Source of the DNA: Lineus longissimus
Taxonomy: Eukaryota > Nemertea > Pilidiophora > Heteronemertea > Lineidae
Reading direction: 5' to 3'
Length of the DNA: 64,000 nucleotides
Assembly (NCBI RefSeq): GCF_910592395.1
Contig: NC_088325.1
Span: 12,774,109 to 12,838,108, forward strand
Part shown: positions 1-13,100 of the stretch, in pieces
How positions within the stretch are numbered: position 1 is the first letter of the stretch
Layout of the letters: each line of letters starts with the position of its first letter
Position numbers and translations under genes: made by a program
The notes under the pieces: model-generated
Databases searched by the model: none
The model's input: only the letters and a program-made list of their open reading frames with translations
What the model was told of the DNA's origin: nothing

Positions 1-1
1 G

Positions 2-3000
2 AAACCGTTGACCAGTGGAAATTTAGCCACGTGGGGATCAGAGTTGCTAGACAACCCTGTCATCCAAAGAAAACCAGAAAATATCCCATCTGCTGCTGCG
101 GCACCGAAAGTGGTCCATCGCGTTTGCCCGGTTCATGGGAATGTTACGAAAAAAAACCCAACACAGAACACGAGCGTGTTGGCTTCTCAGCATCTTGACA
201 GAGGTTTCGCTCCAGTACAAGAGAAAATGACGTCCCCAGTACCCAAGAACTTGTCGACGATGATTGAGAGAGTGGAATTAGCAGTAGATGAGGAAGCACC
301 GATTAAAAGATCTCGTGGCTTGCTTCCCTCTGTTAGGCAAGTTTCACTAACACCTCCTCAGTCTGGGTGCCCGGTTCCTTTCAGCGATCACAATTACCTG
401 GGGTCACCAGTACCAAGTGAGCCGGATGAAGATATAACAACATCGCCACCTCTGGACACCAAGGAAACTACACTTGAGGGTTCATCTAGTTCGAAAAGAA
501 AGATGTCAAAGCCAGTGAAACTAAGTCGAGATGGTTCTCCAGTCATCAGTGTCCTAGCTATTGCCATACCTTTTCCAGCTTCTAAAAGGGACTCGGATTC
601 AGACTCAAGCAAAGGGAGTAGGGTTCAAAACAGATTGACAGAGGTTACTCGGAAGGTCTCTGTGGATGCTGGAGGTAATGAAGTCTCTGAGCTGAGTGTT
701 GCTCGGACGCTCTCTGTGGATGCTGGAGGTAATGAAGTCCCTGAGCTGAGTGTTGCTCAGGCGCTCTCTGTGGATGCTGGAGGTAATGAAGTACCTGCCC
801 TGAGTGTTGCTCGGACGCTCTCTGTGGATGCTGGAGGTAATGAAGTCCCTGAGCTGAGTGTTGCTCAGGCGCTCTCTGTGGATGCTGGAGGTAATGAAGT
901 ACCGGCCCTGAGTGTTGCTCAGACGCTCTCTGTGGATGCTGGAGGTGATGAAATCCCTGAGCTGAGTGTTGCTCAGGCGCTCTCTGTGGATGCTGGAGGT
1001 AATGAAGTCCCTGAGCCGAGTGTTACTCGGACGCTCTCTGTGGATGCTGGAGGTAATGAAGTCCCTGCCCTGAGTCCTGGTGGAGACAGAGACATTTCTG
1101 TTGAACCAGAAACTCCTTCCCAGACCAAGAAAAACGAGTCAGATTTGGATGAATATTTGGTAAGGAAGCACAGAAAACATAAGAAGTCACACAGAAAGAG
1201 GAGGAGGTCCAAAAGTGTTACCGAGTGTGAGCATTTGTGGCATGAAGAATATGAAAGAAAGCTGAACAATGCCGCGGAAAAATGTCTGGCGCCAAAGGAA
1301 GCACTGAATTCGAATTGCGTTGCATTCCCATCTATGGACATTGAGGATTTGAACACAGTCGCCACACCGGTAAATGATACCGCAATGTCTAAAGCAACTG
1401 ACAACACTTTGGATGTTTCCAGTCCTTCGATGTTTCCAACATCTTCACCTGTTGCACCGATCTTCGAGACGCCATTACCAAAAACTGAAACGAGGGGTGA
1501 AAAACGTCGTAGAATTGCGGCGGTGACGGCCACCCATGATAAACATAAAAAACCAGCGAAGCCAGAGAGTACATCACGTAAAAAAGCGAAACCTGTGAAG
1601 GAAAGTGTTAATGCCGGGGGTGTACCCCTGTCGGCCGTGGAAGAGTTATTCAATGAGATGTCGGCGGACAGTTATGGTGAGAAAGATGTAAGTATGTTAC
1701 TTTTAAAGAGTGTTTTCACGATCAGCCATGTTGGAGGGCAGAACAATGATTTGTTGTGCCTAACTGGACTGAATAGAAAGTTGCCATGGTCATTTGGACT
1801 TGCTTTCTTTTCGCGGTCCCTCCAATATGGCAGGTGATGACGTCTCGTGAAACCAATCTTGCTTGATTCATGAGGCGAAGCATTAGTTCACCTTTAGCTG
1901 CGATCCACCAAATTTCACCTTAATTCTGTCCAAGTATCTCTATTCTAATCGCCCACTTGACCAGCTGTAACGTATCAGTTCAAGATCGACCACAGGGTCA
2001 TTGCATGACGGCTTTTGTAACGATTGCCAGGACTGGGTGTAAAGAAGCGCTTACAGTCTATTGAATAAAGTCCCATCCCGTCATTTTGAAATAGTTTCAG
2101 GATGTCGATGTTGCCAAGTACTTCCATCCGAATGATTTCGAAAAGCTCCCCGAAAGCATCGTGAAGTGTCTCAAGAATGTCAAGAATAACTACACCACAA
2201 TGTTACAGTATGGTGAGTACACTTAGGTAGAATCACACTGCCTTCTTCAGGAGGAATTCGAACATTATGGCTTTTGATGCTTGTGACCTTTTGCAAGTTG
2301 CTTGACCCCGAGTGCCTCATCCTCTGAGGGGGCCCTGAGACCAAGTTTCTTTGAAGCCCGGGCCTATGCAACGCAAATAAAAGACCCCATTGAAGTGGAC
2401 AGTAGCGTTTGTTGACTTCTCCTCAGCCGAGGTGGAAAGGAGTAAGTTTGCAAACTTTTCACTTTGTGAACATTACCTGTTTTTCAGTGAGATGGATGTT
2501 GTTTGTGATAGCTTATGGTTGTTTTTGCAGGGTTGCCTGTGGAGAAGCCAGACTTCATGAAGATGCAACTGCCCACATATTCTCCAGGAAAACCAGGCAC
2601 TGGTAGCCTATGTAGGCCTGCTGCAAGTAAGTCAAAGCTTTAAAAGTTCAGTTCAAGGATAACGTATTTGTCACCATTGTTAGGAAAAGCAGGGAATACG
2701 TACCCTTGTTATACGGTGACACCAGAGGCATCATATTCTAGCTACAGACAACCAATGGTATAGTTGTTAGAGTGCCGGGCTCATAATGAGGAGGTTATGG
2801 GTTCGACTCTTGAAGGATAACCGCTGTAGCTTGCAATTGACTCTGTGATGTCACAAGCATCAGTGTTGTAACCTCGCCACATCAAGAGAGTCTCGATGCT
2901 TACCTTTTAGAACTTTTCATTCAGACTGATATGTCTGGGTTTGGCGAATTGACTATATGTCATCAAAAATGTAACACCGCTCCTTCATTTTTCAGTTTTC

Positions 3001-4083
3001 CCGAAAGAAAGTCTTCAGTGTTCTTTGTGTTCGCCGAGAAGAAACACATTGTTCTTCAAAGACCAGATGGAACTCGCTATGCACATTTATGAAAAGCATC
3101 GCGACATGGATCCGAAAGTTGTCGCACAGGCGATGGAGTTGCTTGCGATTAAAACAGAGCCTCCTAGTGTCCAATCGGTGCAGTTAACACCATTGGATCA
3201 CAGGCCCAAGACCTCGAGGAAGAGATCATGGATAGCCTACTCTCAATTACAAAATCTCACCAAAACGAAAAAGAAGCCTGTGAAATGTGACGTTTGTGAA
3301 AAGATCTTTGCGTCGAAACCTTCACTGTCGTTGCACATGAAGCGTCATACGCAGAGAACCATCGAATGCGAGTGGCCCAGATGCGACAAGAAATTTCACA
3401 TCCGGGCGGATATGATGCGGCATCTGCGGCGTCATACCGGAGAAAAACCGTACAAGTGTAAAGATTGCTGGAAAGTCTTCACGCAGTTGAGTCATTTGCA
3501 GGTTCACGAGCGCATCCACTCGGGTGATAAACCCTATCAGTGCGTGCTGTGCTCGGCCCGGTTCAGCCAACGTGCTCATCTGAAGAGTCACTTGGCAACG
3601 CACACAGGCGAGAAACGATTCTTCTGCGACGTGAAGGGTTGCGGAAAGGCCTTCTTTCTAAAGGAGAAACTCGATTTGCATTATTCGACACATACGGGGG
3701 AGAAAAATCACGTGTGCGAGGAGTGTGGAAGAAGGTTTAACCACATTTCGAATTTGCAGAAACATTTGCGCATCCATGCTGGGGATCGCCGACACCCTTG
3801 TCTATACTGTGAAAAAAAGTTCTACACTGCCACTGATTTGAAAATCCACTTTCGAACACATTCAGGAGAGAGGCCGTACATGTGTGAAATTTGCCAGAAA
3901 TCTTTTGTTACGATAAGTAATTTGCGTAAGCATGAAGTAACGCATAAAGAGTATAGGAAGTTTTACCACTGTAGTGAGTGTGGTGCGAAGTATTCCAGTT
4001 TTTTTAATTATAACCGCCACAAGGAATCACGTTGTTCTTATGCGGGTATGTTGGCAGACGGGGAAACCTCGGTAGGTAATTGA
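2..4083 (+). CDS. C2H2 zinc-finger protein, 5'-partial, four visible exons
   Basis: Exons 2-1687, 2101-2212, 2531-2626 and 2996-4083 join in frame (2982 nt, 993 residues plus stop). The reading frame is open from the window edge, so the start lies outside. The N-terminal two thirds are low-complexity, Ser/Pro- and Lys/Arg-rich, with an 18-residue tandem repeat (654-1078). The last exon encodes ten C2H2-type fingers. The first (CSLC...H..H) has a long loop, the next eight are regular with several TGEKP-like linkers, and the last ends H-x4-C. C2H2 arrays bind DNA in the nucleus, so a transcription factor is likely. No KRAB, BTB, SCAN or SET domain is visible. The donor at 1688 (GTAAGT) is strong; reading through it gives a stop at 1837. 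The exact orthologue is not recognised. Confidence 0.88.
654..1078 (+). repeat. 54-bp coding tandem repeat (18-residue units)
   Basis: About eight units of 54 bp, each encoding a variant of SVDAGGNEVPELSVAQ plus two residues, lie inside exon 1 of the zinc-finger gene. Units alternate between ELSVAQAL- and ALSVARTL-like endings, which suggests duplication by pairs. The frame is kept throughout, so copy number can vary without breaking the protein. Confidence 0.93.
2755..2830 (+). repeat. tRNA-derived SINE-like fragment
   Basis: A stretch in the third intron of the zinc-finger gene looks like a tRNA: a D-arm-like TAGTTGTTAGAG, a CAT at the anticodon position and a B-box-like GGGTTCGACTC. The acceptor stem does not close, so I call it a SINE head and not a tRNA gene. 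Confidence 0.5.
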
Positions 4084-4515
4084 GAACTTCGTTTCCAGGT
4101 CGGGTCTAATTTCTGCTCATAAAATCAGACAGGAGGTGTTCAGATAAAAGTATAATCAAAAGTGTCAATAACATGTAGATCTGCTTGTTCTTTGATCGAT
4201 GATACAAATGTAATCTAAATGTATCCTCGATACTCACTTTTGTATTTGGTGAAATTTTTGTGAATGTTTCAAGAATGTACTCAACTATACTGAGTGAGTT
4301 TTTGAGTTCTGCTTTAATTTCTTGATAAATTGCTGATTTTTGGATAAAATTACTTCATCTTCACCAAGGAGACCTATGAATTGTTCCAAGGAAGTATCCA
4401 AAGGCTTGCTGTGGGAGGAGTTACACTGTTGTGCCACTTAAAAAAGTCTAAAAAAATAACTGAAATGGCAAAATAGTAAATTTCAAACACACTCCCGGTT
4501 TTGTAATTACAAATT

Positions 4516-4586
4516 GTGATACATGTATTACTTTGTGATACATGTATTACTTTGTGATACATGTATTACTTCGTGATACATGTACT
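4516..4586. repeat. 19-bp tandem repeat
   Basis: About 3.6 copies of GTGATACATGTATTACTTT in a row, built around the palindromic word ACATGT that recurs through the window. Confidence 0.85.
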
Positions 4587-6149
4587 TCTGTTTGAGCTTG
4601 AAATATGAAAAGGCGCGTCAAAAATTGGGACAGCTTGAAAAAGGCTGAGCACCTCAGAGTGTTTTTAAACTGCTATGGTGATAAATGTGAAGACGTGAAT
4701 GTTGAAAAGTGGTCTCATTCCGTACTTACATTGTAGCTGTTCGTGTCAAATTCAAGCAGTTGCATGGCTTAAAAACATCCTATGCAAGTGTGTGTACTTA
4801 TTATGTCTCGGTACCTGTGTCTGAATCATGATATTGTATAACGCATATCTTTTGCTTGAAGTGTTTCCAAGGGTGTTTGCATAATAAATACGCATGGATC
4901 AAAATCCGTTTTTTCACTGTTGTGATTGATGCTAACTTCTTTGAAATACATGTATTGGGTCGAGAACTGAGCTCAAAGAATGACAATATTAGCTGTACAA
5001 ACAACATTGGGTGCAAATTGTAGTGTTATTTTGGAGAAAACTGGAGACCCAAGAGGAGTGTTGCCTTCTCCATCACAGAAAGATGTGCTCCGAACAGGAG
5101 TCGAATTCATGACCTTGGACAGAATGGTGAAAGGCACTGATGTTTATTTCGAACTTGGGTGTTACCACTGTCCCTCTTGACAGCCTTATGAGCAACATAC
5201 CACAATACCTCATTGTGTGAAACCCTCTGAAAGGACATTTGGCTGACCTCCGCCTGTGGTAACTACATGTACTGTAGGAGACGAATGCAAATGGAGAGAA
5301 ACACAGAGCACATCAAAATGTGCATAGGACATTTTTTTGTAGGCTGCCTATTCATAGATTGTTTACTTGAGCAGTTCTTCCCTGTTCCATAAGTAACTTG
5401 GTCATACATGTATGGATAATGGACCTCTGGCAGAAGAGGTCCACCAACAGGATAGGGAATTTGAAGTTCCCTTTAGGGCTGTGCAACGGAGGACCAATCT
5501 GTCATCTCAAAAAAGTAACTGAGGCAGAATTTATTACAAAATTGTTTATTATGAAATACTAGCATACATGTACATGTAGTTCATTTGCATAGCAGTTAAC
5601 AAAATGGGAAAAATCTGTACAGCATCTTCAAAATTGTCTTGGGAAATTTTTTTAAGAAGTCGGATCAGCTGCAGTTTTTATAAGGCCGCATACATACACA
5701 TGTATATCATTTTCCAATCTGGAGTCCATCCTAAACACAATTCTGTCAGTGTCAGTGCAAGAAAGCCAACAAGTTCGAAAAGCAATAACTATGGGGCTAA
5801 TATTCATCATGCTCAAACCCACGACATAGTTTTGAGACCACTATAGTCCATTTTTGTCTTTAATCGATCACGCTTTCTCCAGTGCAAGACCGTCATTCTC
5901 TGATAAGGTTGAATCCTAGGGTTTATCCTTCATCATGTTCATCTCCATCAGGCGTAGTTTCGAAACGGCGATGGTCCATTTGTGTTTCCATTGTTGTAGT
6001 GTCTGTGCGTTGACTTTCAACCACGGAGCCGCATCCTGGCCTGGCTGGTCCCACCTGCAAAATCAAAAAACAATTTTCAACAAATTTATCACACTTTGCA
6101 TCTTCCTTATTCTCCCACTGTCATTTCTATCCACAAACAAGATGTGATG

Positions 6150-6350
6150 ATTTAATCGTCAAAGTTTTTGTAGAATCAGGAAACAAAACAAAGTGGAAGA
6201 GCATCGGCCTCATGACCAAGAGGTAGTGGGTACGACGTCTGGCCAAGTCACTGCTAAGTTCCTCAAATGCTCAAGTTCAGGTGAGCACCTGGTTGCTCCT
6301 TGAAACCCCGGATTGATTTCTGTGGCAACCAGGGTAACTATATGGTATCA
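6150..6350 (+). repeat. tRNA-derived SINE, copy 1
   Basis: This matches 6710-6980 in the same orientation. It has a tRNA-like head (GAAGAGCATCGGCCTCATGA with a CAT anticodon-like triplet, then a degenerate B box GTGGGTACGACGTC) followed by a body with GTGAGCACCTGGTTGCTCC. The 3' end is cut where the LINE-like sequence begins. Confidence 0.65.
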
Positions 6351-6415
6351 TTTCTATCAACAAACAAGATCAATCAACAATGTCTTATAGAGCGCCAAAC
6401 TCCAGGTAAACCTGC

Positions 6416-6712
6416 TCAAGGCGCTACCTCCCCACCAAGAAATGCTTCCTCGAACAGCCAGGATTTTAGGAGTCGTTTAAAAGCAAGCAGCGCGTCCGCC
6501 CCCCTGATGTGCTCCGGTAGGGCATTCCACAACCGGGGACCACATGATGAGAAGCAGCGGTCACCGAATCTTGTCTTTATCCGCATACACGCCAATGACG
6601 TGTCATTAGATGACCTGGTGACACGCTGCCTCTCAACATGTTTGAGGCTCAGGTATGCAGGTGCATAACCCCGGACCACCTTGAAACACATCAGGAGGAC
6701 CTTGATGATGTG
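6416..6712 (-). pseudogene. LINE reverse-transcriptase C-terminal remnant
   Basis: On the minus strand a ~95-residue frame reads HIIKVLLMCFKVVRG, then GDRCFSSCGPRLWNALPEHI, then a FKRLLKSWLF ending. This is the conserved C-terminus of many non-LTR retrotransposon ORF2 proteins (xGDRxFSxxxPRLWNxLPxxIR...FKxxLKxxLF). Upstream of the frame there is a stop and no polymerase core, so this is a 5'-truncated dead insertion. Its 3' untranslated tail runs toward 6370 and resembles the SINE tail at 6935-6975. Confidence 0.82.
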
Positions 6713-6980
6713 ATGATTTAGATTTTAATCCTTAAAGTTGTTGTAGAATCAAGAAACAAAACAGAGGTAATAAAGTGGAAGAGCATCGGCCTCATGACCA
6801 AGAGGTAGTGGGTATGACGTCCGGCCATGTCATTGCTTGGTTCCCCAACAGCTAGAGTTCAGGTGAGCACCTGGTTGCTCCTTGAAACTCCTGATTGATT
6901 TCTGTGGCGACCGGGGTAATGATATGTATCCCAAAGTGCTTTGAGCAGGGAAACATGGAAGAGCGCTACCCCTATACACC
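6710..6980 (+). repeat. tRNA-derived SINE, copy 2
   Basis: Head and body match the copy at 6150-6350. This copy is longer and ends in a tail with GCTTTGAGCAGGG and AGAGCGCTA, a typical LINE-derived 3' end. Confidence 0.65.
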
Positions 6981-7181
6981 TTTCCAGAAATGGGGCGCTG
7001 AGTGTCCGAAATAGTGATGTCATAAGGGGAAACTAGGCCTTATGGTGGAGGGACAAAGGAGATAGTCATGGTTGACTAACACACTTGAATGCCTTTGATG
7101 ACGGACAAGGGGGAAAAAGTTAGTTCCAATGCAAGCCACCAATTTCGGGAAGCATGTTTATGACTCATTATTATCCAAAAC

Positions 7182-10100
7182 CTACCAAGTGTTGACTAAA
7201 TCCTTTACATTGATACAATGTCCGAGTGTGTCTGTTGCCCGCTTCAACTTCTGTTTCATCTGGGGCAGAACTTCGCTGACAACCTGGCGGTCATGTTGTG
7301 AGATCCTGTCACAAACATCTTGAAGGAAAAATAAACAAGATCCACTAAGTTTAAATGAAAAATATCTAGAATCAAAATATGTTTGATGCAGCAATTGAGG
7401 CCTCATCACAATCTACGTACATGGGAAATATTCCACACTATTTTCAGAATTCTGTTAACCGACCTTTGAACTTTTCAGCGGATGCTGTGTTCTCCTGTTC
7501 CCTAGCAACACCACTGGCATGAAGACGTTGATAAGATATCGTCAGGTCATCTACCTCCTCCTTCAATTCAATGGCCTTATTCAACAAACATTCTGGCGCC
7601 TGGGAAGAGAAAAAGGACGCTATTTAGAATATTTTGGAACTCAAAACCACAGTTCTGGCCAAGACCTCAGAGAGGTGGTTGGCAAAGACTCGGAGAGGTG
7701 GTTGGCAAAGACTGTGAGAGGTAGAAGTTGCTCGGAGAGGTGGCAGATGATTCCACAGGGTGATGATGGAAAATATTCAATGGATTCAGGGCAAACAGAT
7801 TTGCCAAATCGGGTTCATTGATTCTGCCCTTTCGTTGACAAAACTATCTGATTTACAGGGCTTCCGACCTTGAGAAATATATTTCCATTGAGATAGCATA
7901 ACAAACTTTTGTTCTCAACCTTCAGGTGGGAACAAACTGCCATATTAGGGTGCTACCATGCCTTACCTTAAATGTCGGAAATTCCAGAGCATCTAAGATT
8001 TGTGTAACTGGAGTAAGGACACCCTTTCCTCCCGACAGGCGGTGAATTGATAAATTGATAACTGCAATCTTTTTAGCGCTGAAAAAGAAGCAGACTGCTG
8101 ATTAGACTAAAAGTTAAAGTTAAAGTCTGCTGGGCTATTGCTTGAGCTGTGACGACTGATCTGGTAGGAGCTTACGTATTCTGGTTTCCATAGCATTAGG
8201 CAACTAGGAGTATTACTCCCCCTCTTTTAGTGCAAATCAAAACAATTAGACTCTTTTTTAAAAATACAAAACGCATCCCTACCTGTCCAAAGTAACGAGT
8301 GCCAAATAAGGCAAGGTTAAATCTGAGAATGTGGCAGTCTCTTTCTGAGTGCTATTGTAAAGTTGTTGGACGAGCGAGGTGACCTCCACCTCGTGTGAGC
8401 AGAGCGTGTTCTGGATGTACCGTTGGATCTCGTGACGTTGGTCCTCCAGCCGCGTTTTACCATTCACGTTCTGTTTTACTAGCACTGTGATGAGATTCTG
8501 TTTCTTTTCCTGACGAAAAAAATACAAATGAAAATTGATTGGAAAGTTAAGGAGAATTAGATTTGGGGTCAATATAGCTTGGAGATGCACTGGAGTAGTT
8601 TTAGTGTGTTCTAAAACACCTCATTAACAATGTTTCGTTTTTAAAATCAATGTACCCGGTATTATGTATTAGCCTTGCTTTTTACCACAGAGGACCATGT
8701 ACATTCTCTTCATCATCTGGCTTGGGGATGAAAGCCATTTTGCTGGGGGTTGAAAGCTAAAGAGGATCACTGTCACAACAAGATAACCTACCGCAAGGCT
8801 TCTGAAGTCCTGTATCTGCTGCTGCTTGCTGTACAGCTGTTCGCGTTCCTTCTCGGATTTTACGATAGTCTCCTGGAGATCGCCGATGGCATTCTGCAGC
8901 CCGTTGATCTTGGTGCGGAGAGCTACCTCCTCCAGTTCCACATCAAACAACACTCTGAAGAAAGCAAGGACCTTGCATTGTAATGGACTAAATGTTACAG
9001 TAATGGAGTGATCGATAATAGCTAACAGTTTTTACATTCAGGGTGAATGAACTCATGGTGAATGAACTCATTAACCCAGCCACTTTACTCTGATATTGTG
9101 AGCGTCCACAACTGTTTTGCCACGCACATTTCTGATATAGAAAGAAACCGACACCACACTTATAGCCCATAACTTAGGTGCTCAGCATAATAACTGATAT
9201 AAGAACACAGAGGCAGAATAAACGAAATTGTCTTACTTTGCCAACTCCAGAGCCCCAGGATTGGAATACATGCTCTGCTCCATGATGGTTTGGACTTCTT
9301 CCTTAGACTCCTTTAACCTGGCCTCGAGCTTCCTGACCTGGTTTTTGCTCTTCTGGGTCTCCAAGAACCGTGCTATGTGCTGCGACTGACTCTCCTGAAA
9401 AACCACAGGGATACTGTAAAATAGGAAATTTATGCAAACTTTCTATTTTGGCGATTTTTTCAAATGAGCAGACTTCTTCACAAGTTCAGGCAAAGATGGT
9501 ATAGTCTTTATTGTCACAGACTTTACTTACTTCCAGAAGCTTGTGTACACTCTGAGGCAGACTAGGCGGAACGCTTTTGTCCAGTAAATGACCGGTACCC
9601 TCTTTCACTTCATACTTAAACCTGCAACAGGGAAATGATGATAATTATGAGACTTGCTTTCTAGCATTGATCATGGGCACTTCCGGGCACTGTTGATGGA
9701 GAAGAGTAGTGTTTACAGGATATCCTGTGTACTGTGTGTTGTCAGTGAAAAACGTTGTCAGTTTTACCCACAAATGAAATCCAACCCATCGAAAGTGCCT
9801 GGATGTGCCCATGCATTGGTTGACAATAAATGTACCGGTCTGGTTATATATTCAAATACTTACCTAAGTTTTTCAGCATCAGCCTTGATGTCGATTCTTC
9901 TTGTCATCTCGGAAAGATGGTGCGCCGTCTCATCAGCATTCAAGATTACCGACGCGTGAATCTGCGTGATGGGGAAATTGAGCATGACGTCCTCAACTTG
10001 AGTCCAGAGGCGGTCTTTCTTTTTTGGCCTAGAGAGAGAAATGAATAGCAATAACAGTTTTAAACATGACCATTGGTACAGGTACTACAAATCGAGAAAT

Positions 10101-13100
10101 TGCAAACATCTTTCCTCTTCTTTATTTTCATGAATACACTGTCTAAAGCAACTACTTACAGTGTGTCTGGATCTGTGTTGAATTTCCCTTGGAGTAAAAG
10201 ATGAAAGAAATCACGGGTTGCCTCACAGCTTTCACGAACCTTTTTCTGAAATCACAATGAAGCAGCTTTCCATAAGTGCATTCTGCATATTGCAGGGGAT
10301 CAGTGGCATATTAGTTAGAGCACTGGGCTCATAATCAAGAGGTCGTGGGTTCAACATGCGGAGTGGTCACTGCTGTTTTCCAATATGATATGAAAACAGT
10401 TCAAAAATAGATTTGAAAATTAATTCAAGAACTTGATGAAAATTTATATTCAGATTGATTTAAAACTTCAGTTTTTACTTACACTGCAGGCACTTTCTAA
10501 TTTATCATCGTTTCGACTGAAGAAGACAGTCTCCCCCGACTTTCTAAAATAGAGAAAAGAAAAGGGATAAGACACACAGAAGTAATACCTTCTGCCACCT
10601 ACTGCCATCTCATATAGCGAACCCAAAACAGTACTGCACCATGCCTACAGAGCAACCTGGCAGCACCGAGTAGGAGACCAGAAATACCCGGTACCATTTG
10701 GATCCCTCTTAAAACTTGGAGTGGAAGGAAAGAATCTATCACTTCGCACAGGACACTGTAGATAGCACAGCCACCTGCAGAGAATCGGGGTGGAAAACTG
10801 CAATCTATTTTAAAACTTGTTAAAAACTTTGAGTTCGGAATGCAATCAACTGTAAGTTAGGTTAGACTAGTCTGGTTAGACATATCTGGATCATTATCCT
10901 TTGACGACAAAGCACGTAAAATCAGTCTCTGTTAGACGTATCTGGAACAAATATGTGACCCGTCACAGCAAAACCAGGCGCATGTCGCTCTGAGCTTGGC
11001 AGGTTGAAACGGACTCTCTGTTCATTTCTCTATTGTCTGCCTTTTGTGAAATCTGAGGACATCAATTTCTTCCATTATCTCCTGGTGTCATTTTGGCTCA
11101 TCTTCTGTGCGACAAGCGCCTGGTTTTGCTGTGACGGGTCACATATGTTTCATGACTATCATATCTATATCTGGTTGTGTCTGATTTTCTGTCCTCGTGG
11201 AAGCTTTATGCGCCCTCAAAGAGGACTAAAATCGTATCTGACGTTTCTACTCACTCATCTGGAGATTTATACCGGTCGATCTTGCTCCGTATCCGACTGT
11301 TCAGCTCATCAAACTTGTGAACTTCTTCTGCAATTTTCTCACTGTGGGCCTGCAGCAGTGCACTGCGATGGTTCATATCTTTTATACGATTCGTCGTTTC
11401 TCTGTAAGCATTTTCTGGAATTTAAAATAGAAGATTATTCAACCGTGCAACACTGTAGGAGCAGGTTCTTGCGACTTTAAGGTGCCTTTAATTGAGAATA
11501 ATTCCCTTTAGTAATAGTAAGTGCCAACTGTAATTGTTTCTAGCTTAGGTTTGCAACAAACTTGAGATAAGGTTACCTTAGTGGTCAGGCAATACCCCCA
11601 ATCTTCCGATTTGACAGTTGAACCTCCCCATTGAACCCTAGAGCCCAGACACCACCTTCTGCAGATATGGCAGATCATGTGTTGTCAAATAAAAGCATAG
11701 GCCCAAATTCATAAAGGGCGTTTAAGGGTTAGACATGTACAACTTCTCTCTAATCAGTTTCAGGGCCTATTCATATTCTGTGAAGATTCATATCAAGGGC
11801 CAGAATCTGTCTATTCAGTAGTTAAACGCTGTTTTAAGCTAAACACCCTTTATGAATTTGGCCCATATTTTCCATGTTCCTGGCTGCGGAACAAATTGAG
11901 ATTTTCAAAATTGATTCACCGTACCAGCATCTAAAACCTCCTTCTGTCTGCGCTCGAGATCTTTCTCCAGGTGTATCTGCTCCTGTATGTGCCTGTCCCT
12001 CTCGACGAGTAGATGCTGCCTCTTCTCGTACAGACTCAGCTTCTCGCCCTTTTCACCATCCGTGATCTGGGGTTTAGAATGACTGGCAAGTTAAGGAAAC
12101 CAACACCAAATTGAAAATAAAGTTGGTGGAAACTATTGGTAATAGATCACAACACTTGACTTATTTGGTATTTTCAAATAGTACCAAAAACTTCAATATA
12201 TTTTAATAAAATCTTTGCCTACATCTGACATAAACAAGGTTTGGTGTACTTTATGAGATTTTGATTAAAATGTTAATGTAATACTCAAGGATACAGAGCC
12301 AGATTTCCTTTCACGGTGTGGATAGTACTGGAAATGTAAGGGAAGAAATAAATGAGATAGATTAAAGAATGTTTGAAATCAAAGGAGGCAAATGCCTTCC
12401 TGTCCTCTCTCATTACCTTAATGCCCTTGAAATGTCTTCCTTTTCAAACTTGACAAAGGCAAGTTTATTCCTTACTTTCCACGTGGATTCTGTTCTAAAT
12501 TTCTTAATTGGCAAAGTGCAAAGTTTTTTTCAGCAAATACCGACCTATGCCCTTTTGAATAAAATTTTGAGACCAGTAGGCCGTATTTTACAATACTGTG
12601 TTCAGCCAACAGATATAGATAAATTCACTTGCCACAATTATATCCTACAGAGCAGATCTATGCAACTTTCATACCCACCTTGATGATTTCACATGACTTG
12701 TGACATATTTCCAAATATCCAACATGGGTCCACGGCATATTCTGAAAAATCAAGATACATTTGTAGAAAATGACTCCTACAACTTTTTCTTGCTGCACTG
12801 AAAAGGTCAGCCCATCACATGAGAGCGCCTGATAGTCTGAGCAATAATAAGCATGGTTTGGCAAACCACTCATTTGAGAAGGCATAATAAGGAAATTCAC
12901 TTATCATTCAGTCATCTAAATATTTCATGATTTCGTCTTCTGGTTTGAATCCATTGAGAAAGAAAGTCTGGATGTAAAAATGTACAGAGGAATGTGGCAC
13001 TGCCGTGACAGAGTTCGGTAACAACTTAAACCACAGTGATGTAACCAGCGGACACTTTCTAATTAATGCAGAATCTTACTCCAGGAGAGCCTCCTTGCTA

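Larger units (their letters stand above)
4084..7181. other. Intergenic region between zinc-finger gene and HAUS5
   Basis: No gene is supported here. It is AT-rich, with a short tandem repeat near 4516, a reverse-transcriptase remnant at 6416-6712 and two similar SINE copies on either side of it. The small open frames have no recognisable content. Confidence 0.7.

Noticed and set aside
654-1078. CRISPR-like repeat array
   Set aside because: Contiguous 54-bp units without spacers, encoding protein repeats in a eukaryotic gene.
973-1653. 226-residue open frame on the minus strand
   Set aside because: It is the antisense shadow of the low-complexity zinc-finger exon. The codon pattern and repeats belong to the plus-strand frame.
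2755-2830. Possible tRNA-Met gene
   Set aside because: A and B box-like words and a CAT triplet are present, but no acceptor stem or full cloverleaf forms and related SINE-like copies exist elsewhere in the window.
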